In this document: positions 30,468 through 39,048 of the stretch, in pieces
Layout of the letters: every line of letters begins with the position of its first letter
How positions within the stretch are numbered: the first letter of the stretch is position 1
DNA from: Calothrix sp. NIES-4105
GTDB taxonomy: Bacteria > Cyanobacteriota > Cyanobacteriia > Cyanobacteriales > Nostocaceae
Assembly: GCF_002368415.1 (NCBI RefSeq)
Contig: NZ_AP018290.1
Coordinates: 496,001-560,000 of the forward strand
DNA length: 64,000 nucleotides
Direction: 5' to 3'
Notes under the pieces: model-generated
What the model saw: only the letters and a program-made list of their open reading frames with translations
Databases searched by the model: none
Told to the model about the DNA's origin: nothing
Translations under genes and position numbers: made by a program

Positions 30468-31901
30468 TTATGCAGCAATTTGAGGTTTGGTCGCATTTCT
30501 TGGTTTGGTCATAAGAGGATATGATTTTTTTCTACGTTTTATAACTCTTGGCTCAGTACGGTCGCTACGTTCTGGAAGTAGCTTTTGTACAATTTTATCA
30601 AGCATAGTTTTATATAAAAATTGAGACTTTCTCTTTCCAGCATTTAGAAGTGCAGTAATAAAGCTCTTCAAATATTGACGAGAGGTTTGTAAAGAAATAA
30701 GGCGCTTTGAAACATCATTAGTATCGGCAGCCTCCCACATTATCGCACGTAATAAATTGTAAGCCATTAAGTGTACAACAATTTATTTACGAACCATATC
30801 GGGAGTTTTACCTCGAAGCATTTCCATTTTTAAAGTAGTTTTTACATGTCGAATATCAATTTCAACTTGCCATCTCCAACGATATAAATGTGCAATTTTT
30901 TGAAGAGTATAAATTTTGTTATCTAACAAAGTAGTTACTACTATAATTTCTTTAGTACGAAAACCTGATTGAGAGACCTGAAAGCGGACTTGACGAACTA
31001 TCAAACTATCTGGTAAGCAATTAAATTCAACAACACTCATATGTCGAGGACGGGTTTTCGGCTTGTACCAAGTAACTAAATAATCATTTTCGCTTAAACG
31101 TTTTCCGCGTTTGAAGTCAGTTTTACGACTATGGTGACAACGAAACACAGCATCTGCAAGTCTTGCTTTAACAAGCGCTAAATCGACATAAGTACCAAAA
31201 GCTCTATCTGCAAGAGCAATATCTTGTGGTGATAATAAATAATACATTTGTCGAGCCATAACTATTTCACTTGTATTGAAAGCTTCTATCAAAACTCCCA
31301 TCGCAGCTCCCGTTACCAAGCTAAACATAACCATTAGTTTAGCAATTGGAAAACCGCATCCGAGTGATTGATTTGAGTGTTGTGGATAACATGATTGATT
31401 CGCTGGTGTATCTGGCATTAAAACACTTGAACCGTCCATCATTTTTACATGACGACCACACCATAAATCTTGTAATTGTGCCTTTAATTCAAGATTATCT
31501 CCTGTTTTTTGAAATAAATTTTTTAAGAAGTTTTCTGATAATCTTTGTTTTGCTTTCGTATAACCCCCTGTATTTGATGAAGGTGTTTTCATATTACTTG
31601 CTGCTAACCATGCAACTATTTTACTAACTGCATTGCTACAACTTTTATCTTCGTCAAGTACTTGGTATAAAAAAGCCCAAAGCGTAACAATCGGATTGAA
31701 AAAACGGTTACGACGTTTTTTGGTCTGTGATGACAATTCGGCTTCTGAGATAGTTGATGACAACAGAACTTCTTCAATTGTTGATGCTGATAAGATTCCT
31801 TGCCAGGGTATTCCCAGAGAACGACTAAATTTTTCCTTGAGAATTTCTACACAATTAGGCATACTAGATATAATCGTTTTTTGATTATTTCTCCAAGTCA
31901 C
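30468..31901 (-). pseudogene. IS4-family DDE transposase split by an in-frame TAA
   Basis: The minus-strand frame from ATG 31901 gives 372 codons to a TAA at 30783-30785 and then continues in the same frame to 30468, giving MAYNLLRAIMWEAAD and a basic C-terminus. The DDE core shows MMDGSSVLMPD, a second Asp in ALADRAFGTY, and the IS4 signature YRWRWQVEIDIRHVK (Y-2-R-3-E-6-K). Family members read MVRKEIW.H..AYNLLR across the break, so the stop replaces Glu (GAA to TAA). The N-terminal 372-residue product contains the whole YREK motif but lacks the C-terminal helices, so activity in cis is doubtful. Confidence 0.85.
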
Positions 31902-32090
31902 AGAATGAAGTGAAATTAAGCAGGTCTCTATTTAACCTTGCTTTTCAGTTCACTTTTTTACCTTGACTTGGAGATTTTTTACATGCTTATTTTCTCATAT
32001 TGCACGCACCATTTCCGGAGCAAAAATTCTTATATAAAACAAAGTGAACTTATTTGTAGCACGCATGTAGTATGATGAAATATAGTGTTG

Positions 32091-32580
32091 TAGGCGCCGA
32101 CGGTCGGCGCGGTTTAATAACGCGCCCTCCGGTTTTGTTAGGAAGTATTAAATAGTATTAAAGTATTAATTGAGATTTTGTAATTGATAGTTAGGTTTAA
32201 GAAAGTGATAAATTGTTGTTCACTACCTAGAAATTAATTTAATTGACGTTAATACGTAGTTGATATTGTATTGGTATTGATGTAGGCGCCCGCCCTAAAT
32301 GCGCGATTTACAGAGCGCGCCCTCCGGTTTTATTAGGAAGTATTAAATAGTATTGAAGTATTAATTAAGATTGTGTATTTATTATAGTTAGATTTGAGAA
32401 AGTGATAAATTGTTGTTCACCAGTTATAAATTAATTTATGTTGATGTGTAGTTGATACGTATTGGTATTGATGTAGGCGCCGACCGTGTAAATCGCCATC
32501 ACCAGAGCGTGCAAGCCTATCATACCAATACTTTTACCTTGGAGCGGATGCTTAAGTAAGTGCCATTCAATCGTAGGGTG
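32091..32580. repeat. right arm of the large inverted repeat: two ~191-bp units plus leader
   Basis: GGCGCC marks at 32094, 32285 and 32476 delimit two units of 191 bp, each the inverse complement of the left-arm units (CGCGCCCTCCGGTTTTATTAGG, GTGATAAATTGTTGTTCACC, GTATTGGTATTGATGTAGGC). Beyond them, 32480-32580 matches the left leader inversely, ending CTTAAGTAAGTGCC and TCGTAGGG. By eye the arms match well over several hundred bases with scattered substitutions. Confidence 0.85.
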
Positions 32581-32636
32581 CGTGAAGGCCACGAAAAAAA
32601 TCAACGTATTAATAAGTCTTGTAGCCTTCACGCACC
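32573..32636. repeat. inverted-repeat element (GTAGGGTGCGTGAAGGC...GCCTTCACGCACC)
   Basis: A 64-bp element with strong arms GTAGGGTGCGTGAAGGC and GTAGCCTTCACGCACC around an AT-rich loop. It is one of the clearest copies of the family and touches the right end of the large inverted repeat. Confidence 0.85.
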
Positions 32637-33057
32637 AGTTCTCAATTATGACTATCACACTCGGCGCCTGCTGATAACCCTACATTATAATTGTTTTTAA
32701 TCTAAAATCAGATTAGTTATGTAAAAACTCTCGCTGACTAGATTAATATCACGCACACCAGAAATCAAGCTATAATTATTCTATCTTAACTTATCGTAAA
32801 GAATTGTTAATTATAAGCAATATAAACGGCACCGTCAAAACTTGATTATAGGTTTTAGGTATTGGCATTATCAATACCTAAATAATTGAGACATCAAGCC
32901 TAGATGTTTAGACATTTAAATGTTTAGATGCATTTTTAATTGAATAGCAAAAACAATAGTGCATTAATTAATCTTGAATATGGTAAAATGTAAAAATAAA
33001 TCCGGCTCGCTGCGCTCGCAAAGAAGGGTAAAGAGAAAAGAGTAAAAGCGCAAAGGG
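32637..33057. other. intergenic region
   Basis: No gene is visible. It contains clustered TAGATGTTT/TTTAGATG motifs at 32900-32930 and a GCTCGCTGCGCTCGC segment at 33005-33019, just past the end of the TIR-FGE gene. Confidence 0.5.
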
Positions 33058-34410
33058 CTAAAAAGTCCACGCCGCACCACCACACACCACCCGAAAACCG
33101 ATGTCGTAGTTACCGAAGTCGTAGTTACCGAAGTCGTAGTTACCGAAGTCGTAGTTACCGAAGTCGTAGTTACCGAAGTCGGGAGGGTAACAGTTGCGAC
33201 AAGCAGAACGGCAGTAGTGCGGACTGTAGTACCACGCACCACCGCGCAGCAGTTTTTCAACTTCATTATTATTTGTTATCCAGGCACTTTGATCATCAGG
33301 TGCCCCAGAATAATTTTCGTGCCAGTCATCAGCACACCATTCCCAAACATTACCGTGAGTATCGTGTAAACCAAAGGCATTAGGAGGAAAAATTCCTACA
33401 GAAGTAGTTTTTTGTCTATATTCACCTTTGCGAGCATCTGCATACTGATAATTACCGTCAAAATTAGCTATTTTGGTTGTAATAGTCTCACCAAAATGGA
33501 ACGGTGTGGTAGTTCCAGCGCGGCAAGCATATTCCCATTCAGCTTCGCTTGGCAATCTGTAATTACGTCCGCTGAATTTAGAAAGTCGCTCACAAAACTC
33601 TACTGCATCATACCATGAAATCTTCTCTACAGGTAAATTATGTCCATCAAAACGTGATGGTTCAGGATTAAGGTCACGATTTATTTTTGGTAGTGCAGCA
33701 ACCGTGCGCCATTGTGGCTGAGTGATAGGGTATTTACCCATGAAAAATGGTTGAACGGTAACTTCGTGTCGCGGACGTTGATAATCAGTGCTACTTTCTT
33801 CATCATCCGGCGCCCCCATCATAAAAGTGCCACCTGGAATTGATACCATATCTAAGGTGATGTTATTGCCAAGGTTTTCGGTAAAATATTCTGCGCTTCG
33901 TGTTTCACGTTTAATAATGGCGCCAGTACGGTTGACAGTAACAACTTCAAATCTAAAGGTTTTAGTTGATTTTTCGGGGTTTGTGAATATTTGTGGCTTT
34001 TCCCCAGTAATTCCCCAAATTAATTGTGTCATTGGTTTTGGTTGTGGTTGTCGAAAGTCAACCCACATGTGACCACTTAGAAATAGTGGAAGTTCTGGTT
34101 TTTCGGGTGCGGTGGGCAGTAAAACGGGAATTACAGGACATTTTCTGTTTACAAACTCACGTAGAAAAGCATTTATTTCAACTTCTTGCCAAGGTCCTAT
34201 ACCACTACTGCCAACAAACACCGCTGCTGCTTTAATGTTTTTTATCTGTGTTTCAAGTGTACTTTGCCAAGGAAAACCTGGACGAAACTCCCATTCATCC
34301 AGCCAAGGTTTAATTTTCAGGTTGATTAATTGTTCTCCTATCCGTTTTACCTCTGGTTTATCTTTGCTGTTGTGACAAAGAAAGACATCGAACTGGGGGA
34401 GTGAAGTCAT
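33058..34410 (-). CDS. TIR domain fused to an FGE-sulfatase domain; candidate DGR variable protein
   Basis: A 450-residue protein starting at ATG 34410. Residues about 6-140 are a bacterial TIR domain (FDVFLCHNSKDKPEVKRIG, KPWLDEWEFRPG, AAVFVGSSGIGPWQ). From about 180 to the end is a formylglycine-generating-enzyme (FGE-sulfatase/SUMF1, C-type-lectin-like) domain: MVSIPGGTFMMG, PWFMGKYPIT-type strand, YRLPSEAEWEYACRAGT, HGNVWEWCADDW, LLRGGAWYYSPHYC, and GFRVV at the end. In cyanobacteria this domain commonly carries the variable region of diversity-generating retroelements. Here RGGAW to GFRVV has codons at the usual hypervariable places that look like A-substituted AAY (TAC, CAC, TGT, AGT, GAC). 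The loop holds five FGNYD repeats. TIR domains act as NAD-consuming or signalling effectors, so a diversified sensor with a TIR output is a reasonable inference. No reverse transcriptase or template repeat is in the window. Confidence 0.9.
   Translation of the reverse strand: MTSLPQFDVFLCHNSKDKPEVKRIGEQLINLKIKPWLDEWEFRPGFPWQSTLETQIKNIKAAAVFVGSSGIGPWQEVEINAFLREFVNRKCPVIPVLLPTAPEKPELPLFLSGHMWVDFRQPQPKPMTQLIWGITGEKPQIFTNPEKSTKTFRFEVVTVNRTGAIIKRETRSAEYFTENLGNNITLDMVSIPGGTFMMGAPDDEESSTDYQRPRHEVTVQPFFMGKYPITQPQWRTVAALPKINRDLNPEPSRFDGHNLPVEKISWYDAVEFCERLSKFSGRNYRLPSEAEWEYACRAGTTTPFHFGETITTKIANFDGNYQYADARKGEYRQKTTSVGIFPPNAFGLHDTHGNVWEWCADDWHENYSGAPDDQSAWITNNNEVEKLLRGGAWYYSPHYCRSACRNCYPPDFGNYDFGNYDFGNYDFGNYDFGNYDIGFRVVCGGAAWTF
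33079..33252 (-). other. putative DGR variable region (VR) in the FGE domain
   Basis: It spans the codons from LLRGG to GFRVV. Reading the minus strand, the codons after GGA-W are TAC TAC AGT, then CAC TAC, later TGT, AAC TGT TAC, and GAC TTC GGT AAC TAC. All end in C or T and differ from AAC/AAT only at A positions, the pattern left by adenine-directed mutagenic retrohoming. This is inference from codon pattern and family knowledge; the matching template repeat was not found in the window. Confidence 0.6.
33106..33180 (-). repeat. five perfect 15-bp tandem repeats encoding FGNYD
   Basis: Five identical copies of GTAGTTACCGAAGTC (plus strand) lie head to tail, giving DFGNY repeats in frame. 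The perfect identity indicates recent expansion. Relatives usually have a single such segment between P-D and IGFRVV, so 20 extra residues are inserted in the presumed ligand-contact loop. Confidence 0.97.
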
Positions 34411-34449
34411 TTAAGCGCGCATAAAATAAATGAATATCAAGGTTTTCAA

Positions 34450-34512
34450 GTAGGGTGCGTGAAGCCCACAATAAATACAAAATCAGATTACAAGCCAGTA
34501 GGGTTCATGCAC
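34450..34512. repeat. inverted-repeat element (GTAGGGTGCGTGAAGCCC...GGGTTCATGCACC)
   Basis: The arms match with a few mismatches over about 63 bp. It lies immediately upstream of the TIR-FGE start and therefore within its probable promoter region. Confidence 0.7.
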
Positions 34513-34628
34513 CATCAACACCTTAATACACAAAAGTATATCAATAATAATCAAATTCTGGCGCCGCAACGAAAATCAAATCTAAGCATTCAAACATCTA
34601 AACGCTTAAAAATTTAGGTGAGTAATAT

Positions 34629-34742
34629 ATAGCAATCCTAAATGATTCATAAAAAATCAACGTTTAAAATTTACCACAGAGACACAGAGTACACAGAGTT
34701 AGAGGTTAGAGAGGTTTTTTACAAATGATTTAGGACTGCTAT
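34629..34742. repeat. 114-bp MITE-like element, copy 2
   Basis: It is identical to 1571-1684 except for one base (GAGGTTAGAGAGG here, GAGGTTAAAGAGG there). The same imperfect 19-bp ends are present. The flanks differ completely between copies, confirming a discrete mobile unit. Confidence 0.85.
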
Positions 34743-34774
34743 GGAATATAAAAGGTAAATTTTTCAATATTAAA

Positions 34775-34798
34775 GGGGTACGACAAATATCGTACCCC
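34775..34798. terminator. hairpin downstream of the amt gene
   Basis: A perfect 9-bp stem, GGGGTACGA and TCGTACCCC, with a 6-base loop. On the minus strand it would follow the amt gene by about 90 bases. There is no long T-run on either side, so terminator function is only possible. Confidence 0.45.
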
Positions 34799-34827
34799 TG
34801 TAATTTATGATGATTTATGGTTTGACC

Positions 34828-34889
34828 GGTGCGTGGCGCCAAATGTTTTTCGCTGCGTTGGAGTTTTTTAAAGGCGCCACACACCCTAC
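34828..34889. repeat. inverted-repeat element (GGTGCGTGGCGCC...GGCGCCACACACCCTACC)
   Basis: Arms GGTGCGTGGCGCC and GGCGCCACACACC flank about 35 bases. Its right end overlaps the last codons and stop of the amt gene, so it may form the 3' hairpin of that mRNA. Confidence 0.75.
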
Positions 34890-36457
34890 CTTTTATCGTA
34901 ATGTGGAGTTTCGGCAAAGGCGCCAGATTCGGCTTCTTTCACAAATCCGTGGTAAGCTTCCATACCATGTTCACCGATATCTAAACCTTCGATTTCTTCA
35001 GCAGGAGTAACACGAATACCTAAAGTAGATTTGAGTGCAACCCAAAAGATTGTACTTAGAAGTACTGTTATTCCACCAACAGAGACAATTCCTACAATTT
35101 GGGGAATAAGTGTTGATAGTCCACCACCCATGAATAAACCATGAGGTCCAATTGGTTTACCAGCAAGGTCAACCATCCAAGGATAACCACCAGGTCCAAC
35201 GGCGAATAATCCTACTGCTAAGGTTCCCCAAATACCGCAAACTAAGTGTACGGAAGTGGCGCCAACGGGGTCATCGATACCCAAACGGTCGAAGAAGGTG
35301 ACGGAGAAAACTACAATTACACCAGCAACTAAACCAATGATAATTGAGCTTGGGATATTAACATAAGCACAAGCGGCTGTAACTCCTACTAAACCAGCCA
35401 AAACACCGTTGATAATCATCGATAAGTCGGGTTTTTTAAGGTATAACCATGCAGTCGCGGTTGCCGCAATACCACCAACTGCACCTGCCATGTTAGTTGT
35501 TAAAGCAATGTGGGTAATTGCTTTAGGGTCTGCTGCCATCACCGAACCTGGGTTAAAACCAAACCAACCTAACCACAAAATTAAACAACCAAGGGTGGCA
35601 ATACTCATATTATGACCGGGCATTGCTATCGCTTGCTTCCCTTGATATTTACCAATACGGGGTCCCAAGAAAGCTGCACCCATCAACGCTGCCCAACCAC
35701 CAACCGAGTGAACAACGGTGGAACCTGCAAAGTCAAAAAAGCCCATGTCAGCAAGCCAACCAGCACCCCAAATCCAGTGTCCGGTAATGGGGTATGCTAT
35801 ACCAACAAGTAAAAGACTAAAAATTAAGAAGTCAACAAATTTTATCCGTTCCGCAACGGCGCCAGAAACGATGGTGGCAGCAGTTCCAGCAAACACTAAT
35901 TGGAATAAGAATTTTGCTTCAAGAGGTACACCAGTCCAATTTAGAGAACTAAAAGCTCCTTTGTAAGCGTCACCTATAGCAGGACTGTTATCAGCAGGTA
36001 AGAAGAACCCACTCAACCCGATAAAGTCGTTGCCATCACCAAACATTAACCCAAAACCAATTGACCAAAATGCAATTGTCGCTAGCGCGAATACAATTAA
36101 GTTTTTTGCAAGGACGTTAACAGCATTTTTCTGACGACAGAACCCGGTTTCTAACATACAAAATCCGGCATTCATAAAAAAGACTAGAAACGCTGCAATT
36201 GCAACCCACAATGTATCTAGTGCAACCTTTAAATCGCCAGTACTTGGCCCTGCTGGAGTTTGTGCGACTGCGGCATAACCCCATGCCAAGACTATCATCG
36301 CAGCAAGGGGAATAGTAGCCTGCCAGCTTGGCGATAAGCGTTTAATTGTGCTTACAAGGCGCCATGTAATGGAATTATATTTAGAATAATTCAGAGGCGA
36401 AGTTACATGCAACCGATTTTTTCTTGTCCTTTTTTTGGTTGGCTTGAGTTTTAACAT
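34886..36457 (-). CDS. amt: ammonium transporter, Amt family
   Basis: A 523-residue Amt permease that conducts ammonium or ammonia across the cytoplasmic membrane. After a basic N-terminus there is a hydrophobic, probably cleaved segment ([20 protein letters not shown]), then about eleven membrane helices. Family motifs include [38 protein letters not shown], the pore [22 protein letters not shown], and the twin-His region with [17 protein letters not shown]. The C-terminal cytoplasmic tail ([26 protein letters not shown]) is the usual gating helix. The start has GAGGAG seven bases upstream. The long upstream region has a GTAN8TAC site (36958-36971), consistent with NtcA control. The other strand at the 3' end carries an inverted-repeat element. 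Confidence 0.96.
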   Translation of the reverse strand: MLKLKPTKKRTRKNRLHVTSPLNYSKYNSITWRLVSTIKRLSPSWQATIPLAAMIVLAWGYAAVAQTPAGPSTGDLKVALDTLWVAIAAFLVFFMNAGFCMLETGFCRQKNAVNVLAKNLIVFALATIAFWSIGFGLMFGDGNDFIGLSGFFLPADNSPAIGDAYKGAFSSLNWTGVPLEAKFLFQLVFAGTAATIVSGAVAERIKFVDFLIFSLLLVGIAYPITGHWIWGAGWLADMGFFDFAGSTVVHSVGGWAALMGAAFLGPRIGKYQGKQAIAMPGHNMSIATLGCLILWLGWFGFNPGSVMAADPKAITHIALTTNMAGAVGGIAATATAWLYLKKPDLSMIINGVLAGLVGVTAACAYVNIPSSIIIGLVAGVIVVFSVTFFDRLGIDDPVGATSVHLVCGIWGTLAVGLFAVGPGGYPWMVDLAGKPIGPHGLFMGGGLSTLIPQIVGIVSVGGITVLLSTIFWVALKSTLGIRVTPAEEIEGLDIGEHGMEAYHGFVKEAESGAFAETPHYDKR

Positions 36458-36957
36458 TTTCTCCTCAACTACTATAATTAACTATTACAAAACCGTTGAA
36501 TGTGAATCGATCTAGAAAGCCAAATGTAGCGAGTTTTCAAATACTAGGATTGCGATAACTCGTATCTCAATGCCAGCATTGAAAAGCGTTAAAATTGAAA
36601 TTCGATAATGATTTTCACGCAAAGTGAAAATTATATGCATCGAAAATCAAAAACTAATTTCATCCTGTTAGCTTCACAAACTAAATTCAGGCAAGATTAA
36701 GTTTTTATTAAGACTTTATTATCAGGTTATTTTGGAAATAGTCAAGACTTCTTGATAAAGTCTTTAAAAAGTTAATAATTATTCAGGATATTTATTACAT
36801 TTTTTTCATGATTAGATAATATGATTAGGGATTTTTAGATTTCCATAAAATCGACCAAATAGATACATATACATTATTGGGTTACAGTTTGTTAAGAATT
36901 TTATGGAAAATTAAACTAATTAATATAGATTGTGTATTTTTAGACCTGAATAATTCT

Positions 36958-36971
36958 GTAACAGTTAATAC
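36958..36971 (-). promoter_or_regulatory. candidate NtcA-binding site (GTA-N8-TAC)
   Basis: GTAACAGTTAATAC matches the palindromic NtcA consensus exactly. It lies about 500 bp before the amt start. On the amt strand a TATATT hexamer follows about 30 bases after the box, longer than the usual 22-23 spacing, so the assignment is tentative. Confidence 0.35.
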
Positions 36972-37090
36972 TGTTTTTGTGGCGCCGCTAAATATGAGAG
37001 AATTTTCAAGCTAGCGTTGGTGCTTGTATTGGTTGCTGTGTCAGGGTTTATTGACTTGGTAAGGAGTTGAAAAAAATTATGAATTTTTTT

Positions 37091-37161
37091 GTAGATGGTG
37101 CGTGACAGCAGTTAATTTATTCGTTAATGTTGTGGTTTGTAATAGCTGTCACGCACCCTAC
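37091..37161. repeat. inverted-repeat element (GGTGCGTGACAGC...GCTGTCACGCACCCTAC)
   Basis: Thirteen-base perfect arms GGTGCGTGACAGC and GCTGTCACGCACC with the CACCCTAC end. It abuts the last codon of the frameshifted Uma2 gene. Confidence 0.85.
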
Positions 37162-37903
37162 TTAAATCTCTGGCAAGTTGTTGGGGTCAATGCCTTGAGA
37201 TAGCAAATAGGCTGCTAGTCGTTCTTTTTGTTGACGTTCTTGTTCAACTTTTTCGACTCCCCACGGTAACAAATTACCGGTTTCGTCCCACCAACGCAGC
37301 CAATAACCTGTTCGTCCTCCTTTGCTTCCTTGCCAAGTTCCTAGAAATAAATTCATTGAGGCTATCCAATGGCGCCCGTTTTCATTGGGCATTTCTAGCT
37401 GATAACGTCCGTTTTCCAGTTTATAGAATTCTAATAATCCTCCCTCTGGGTCAAAAACTACGTAAACAGGAATTTGTAAAATTTGCTCATAAAAAAACCA
37501 TTTACCTGGTGGATACGTAGGTTTCGCTGAATATTCGTCATCTTGAACGTTTGTCGTAGCATCAGATAAAAATTCCATTACAACCGCAGGAATGTTACCT
37601 TCGCTCATTAGGTGTGTAACTTTTACGACTGCTTAAAACCTGATTTACTTTGTCTACATAAACCCAGTCAGGCGCCTTAGCAACAAATTGACCATTTAAG
37701 GTTGCACAAAGAGCAAAGTTTGAAGCTATAAGCATAGTTGGTAGAATATACCCAGCTATTTCTAAAATTTCACGTAAAGCACCAGCTAATAACGGATGTC
37801 CTGTATTCTCCACCGGGTCGTCCTTCAATCTAAAGTCATCGGGCAACGGTTCCCAAGTAATCACTGTTTGAAATGATTTGGGTGCAATAAGTTGAGTTAC
37901 CAT
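37162..37903 (-). pseudogene. Uma2 family protein interrupted by a frameshift
   Basis: The N-terminal half (37903 down to 37595) reads MVTQLIAPKSFQTVITWEPLP to KSYTPN and stops after ERR. The C-terminal half is in another frame (from about 37608), starting SEGNIPAVVMEFLSDATT and ending at 37162. Intact relatives read continuously through SYTPN..G...AVVMEFLSD, so one base too many near 37604-37608 (AATGAGCGAAGG) explains the break. The rest of the protein is well preserved, including GKWFFYEQILQIPVYVVFDP and GRTGYWLRWWDETGNLLPWG, so the lesion is recent or a sequencing error. Confidence 0.8.
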
Positions 37904-38090
37904 TCTTCACCCCATGTAAATTATTTTGTGTTTATTTTATCTAATTGAGCTACATGTTATTTTGCTGTCTTATTACAATGGTACTAAAGTACATTAATAC
38001 TAAATTTTCCGTGTGACAGATTTATTGGTGTCACAAATATAAATTAGTATTTAGATGTTTGAATGTTTGAACATCTAGATGTTTTAAGAT

Positions 38091-38969
38091 TTACAGGGTG
38101 CCACGTGGAAAAAAGAGTATAGGAAACCAACTATGACGTAGTAATTCAGCGGCAAAACTGGAAACTAACCATTCTTGGAGTTTACCTATGGTTCCTGAAG
38201 ATACTGCAATGGCACTAATATCAGACATTCCAGCAACTTCTAAAATCTTGGAAACTGAATGTCCTTTTAGTACATCTGTTTCAATTTGTAAATTAACTGC
38301 TTCCAAATCAGTTTTAATTTGAGATAGAGTTTCGCTTGCTTGCTGTGGTTGAATTTTCCTGGGTATTTCTCGACGACTGCTATCTTGTAAAACCCAGCAA
38401 AGCTTACAGCGTTCTAAAAATTTGCCAGATTGTTGTTGAGCTAAGTTTTTCACCTGCTGCACCAGATGATTTGCAACTTCAGTACCGTTGTAGGGAATTA
38501 GCAGAGAGCGGAAAAGATGCTGACAACGAAGCGTTAATTCTTCCGAGGTATAAGTAAAGATTAACTGAGGACGCAGTACTAGTAAAGGAATCTTTGTACG
38601 TTTTGATAAGTCAGACATTGTACTACCCACTAATTTTTCAGTGAGTAAGTCACGACTTTGAGAACCTAATATAATTAATTGAGTATTATGGGTTTGGGCA
38701 ACTTTAAGTATTGTTTCAACAGGCTTTCCCGATTGAACTTCTATTTTAACTTCTACCGAGTTAGAAATTTCACCAACAGCAGAAGTTAATCTAGTTTTAG
38801 CTTGTTCTACTTTCTCAGTATCGACTCTTGGAATGGCGCCTTCTGACAATCCAGCAACGTGCAAAAAAACTATTTGCTTTATTCCCGCAAGTGCAAGACT
38901 AGGAATAAAATGCGCTAGACGGTGTAAACCATCAGAAAAATCCGTGCAAATTAAAACTCGTTGAAACAT
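38091..38969 (-). CDS. universal stress protein with two UspA domains
   Basis: A 292-residue tandem UspA protein. The first domain (1-140) begins MFQRVLICTDFSDGLHRLAH and carries the nucleotide-binding pattern GSQSRDLLTEKLVGSTMSDL with VLR at the end. The second (about 150-290) starts LFRSLLIPYNGTEVANHL and ends with SSGTIGKLQEWLVSSFAAELLRHSWFPILFF, where the Gly-rich pattern is altered, so probably only the first domain binds ATP. Universal stress proteins respond to starvation, oxidative and light stress. It stands alone on the minus strand. The 3' flank has a cluster of TAGATGTTT motifs (38050-38090). Confidence 0.92.
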   Translation of the reverse strand: MFQRVLICTDFSDGLHRLAHFIPSLALAGIKQIVFLHVAGLSEGAIPRVDTEKVEQAKTRLTSAVGEISNSVEVKIEVQSGKPVETILKVAQTHNTQLIILGSQSRDLLTEKLVGSTMSDLSKRTKIPLLVLRPQLIFTYTSEELTLRCQHLFRSLLIPYNGTEVANHLVQQVKNLAQQQSGKFLERCKLCWVLQDSSRREIPRKIQPQQASETLSQIKTDLEAVNLQIETDVLKGHSVSKILEVAGMSDISAIAVSSGTIGKLQEWLVSSFAAELLRHSWFPILFFPRGTL

Positions 38970-39048
38970 AAATTACTAACTAAATACATTAAAAAACAGT
39001 ATAAAATAATTAGTGTTAATATAAAATCTCTCTTACCCTCCTCTCTGT

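Larger units (their letters stand above)
29768..32580. mobile_element. transposase gene bracketed by large inverted repeats
   Basis: An interrupted IS4-type transposase gene (30468-31901) lies between two inverse arms of about 490 bp, each made of a shared outer leader and two roughly 192-bp units. Between each arm and the transposase gene are about 190-210 bp of unique sequence. I see no short perfect terminal inverted repeat or target duplication next to the transposase. Either the arms are the true ends of a larger element, or the IS inserted into a pre-existing inverted repeat array. Confidence 0.55.
34411..34885. other. intergenic region rich in repeats
   Basis: No gene is visible. The gap holds the inverted-repeat element at 34450-34512, a CAAACATCTAAACGC motif near 34591, the second MITE-like copy (34629-34742), a hairpin (34775-34798) and another inverted-repeat element (34828-34889). 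Confidence 0.65.
36458..37161. other. long leader region of amt, AT-rich
   Basis: About 700 bases with no gene. It contains a probable NtcA box (36958-36971), a run of AT-rich sequence suited to promoters, and at the right end the inverted-repeat element 37091-37161. Confidence 0.55.

Noticed and set aside
32431-32658. 75-residue minus-strand frame across the right arm of the large inverted repeat
   Set aside because: It runs through the inverted-repeat element and the repeat leader. The equivalent left arm does not keep the frame open, so coding is not conserved between copies.
33106-33180. The 15-bp repeats as a CRISPR array
   Set aside because: The units are contiguous with no spacers and keep the reading frame of the FGE domain. 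No CRISPR-like repeat-spacer array or cas gene was seen elsewhere in the window.
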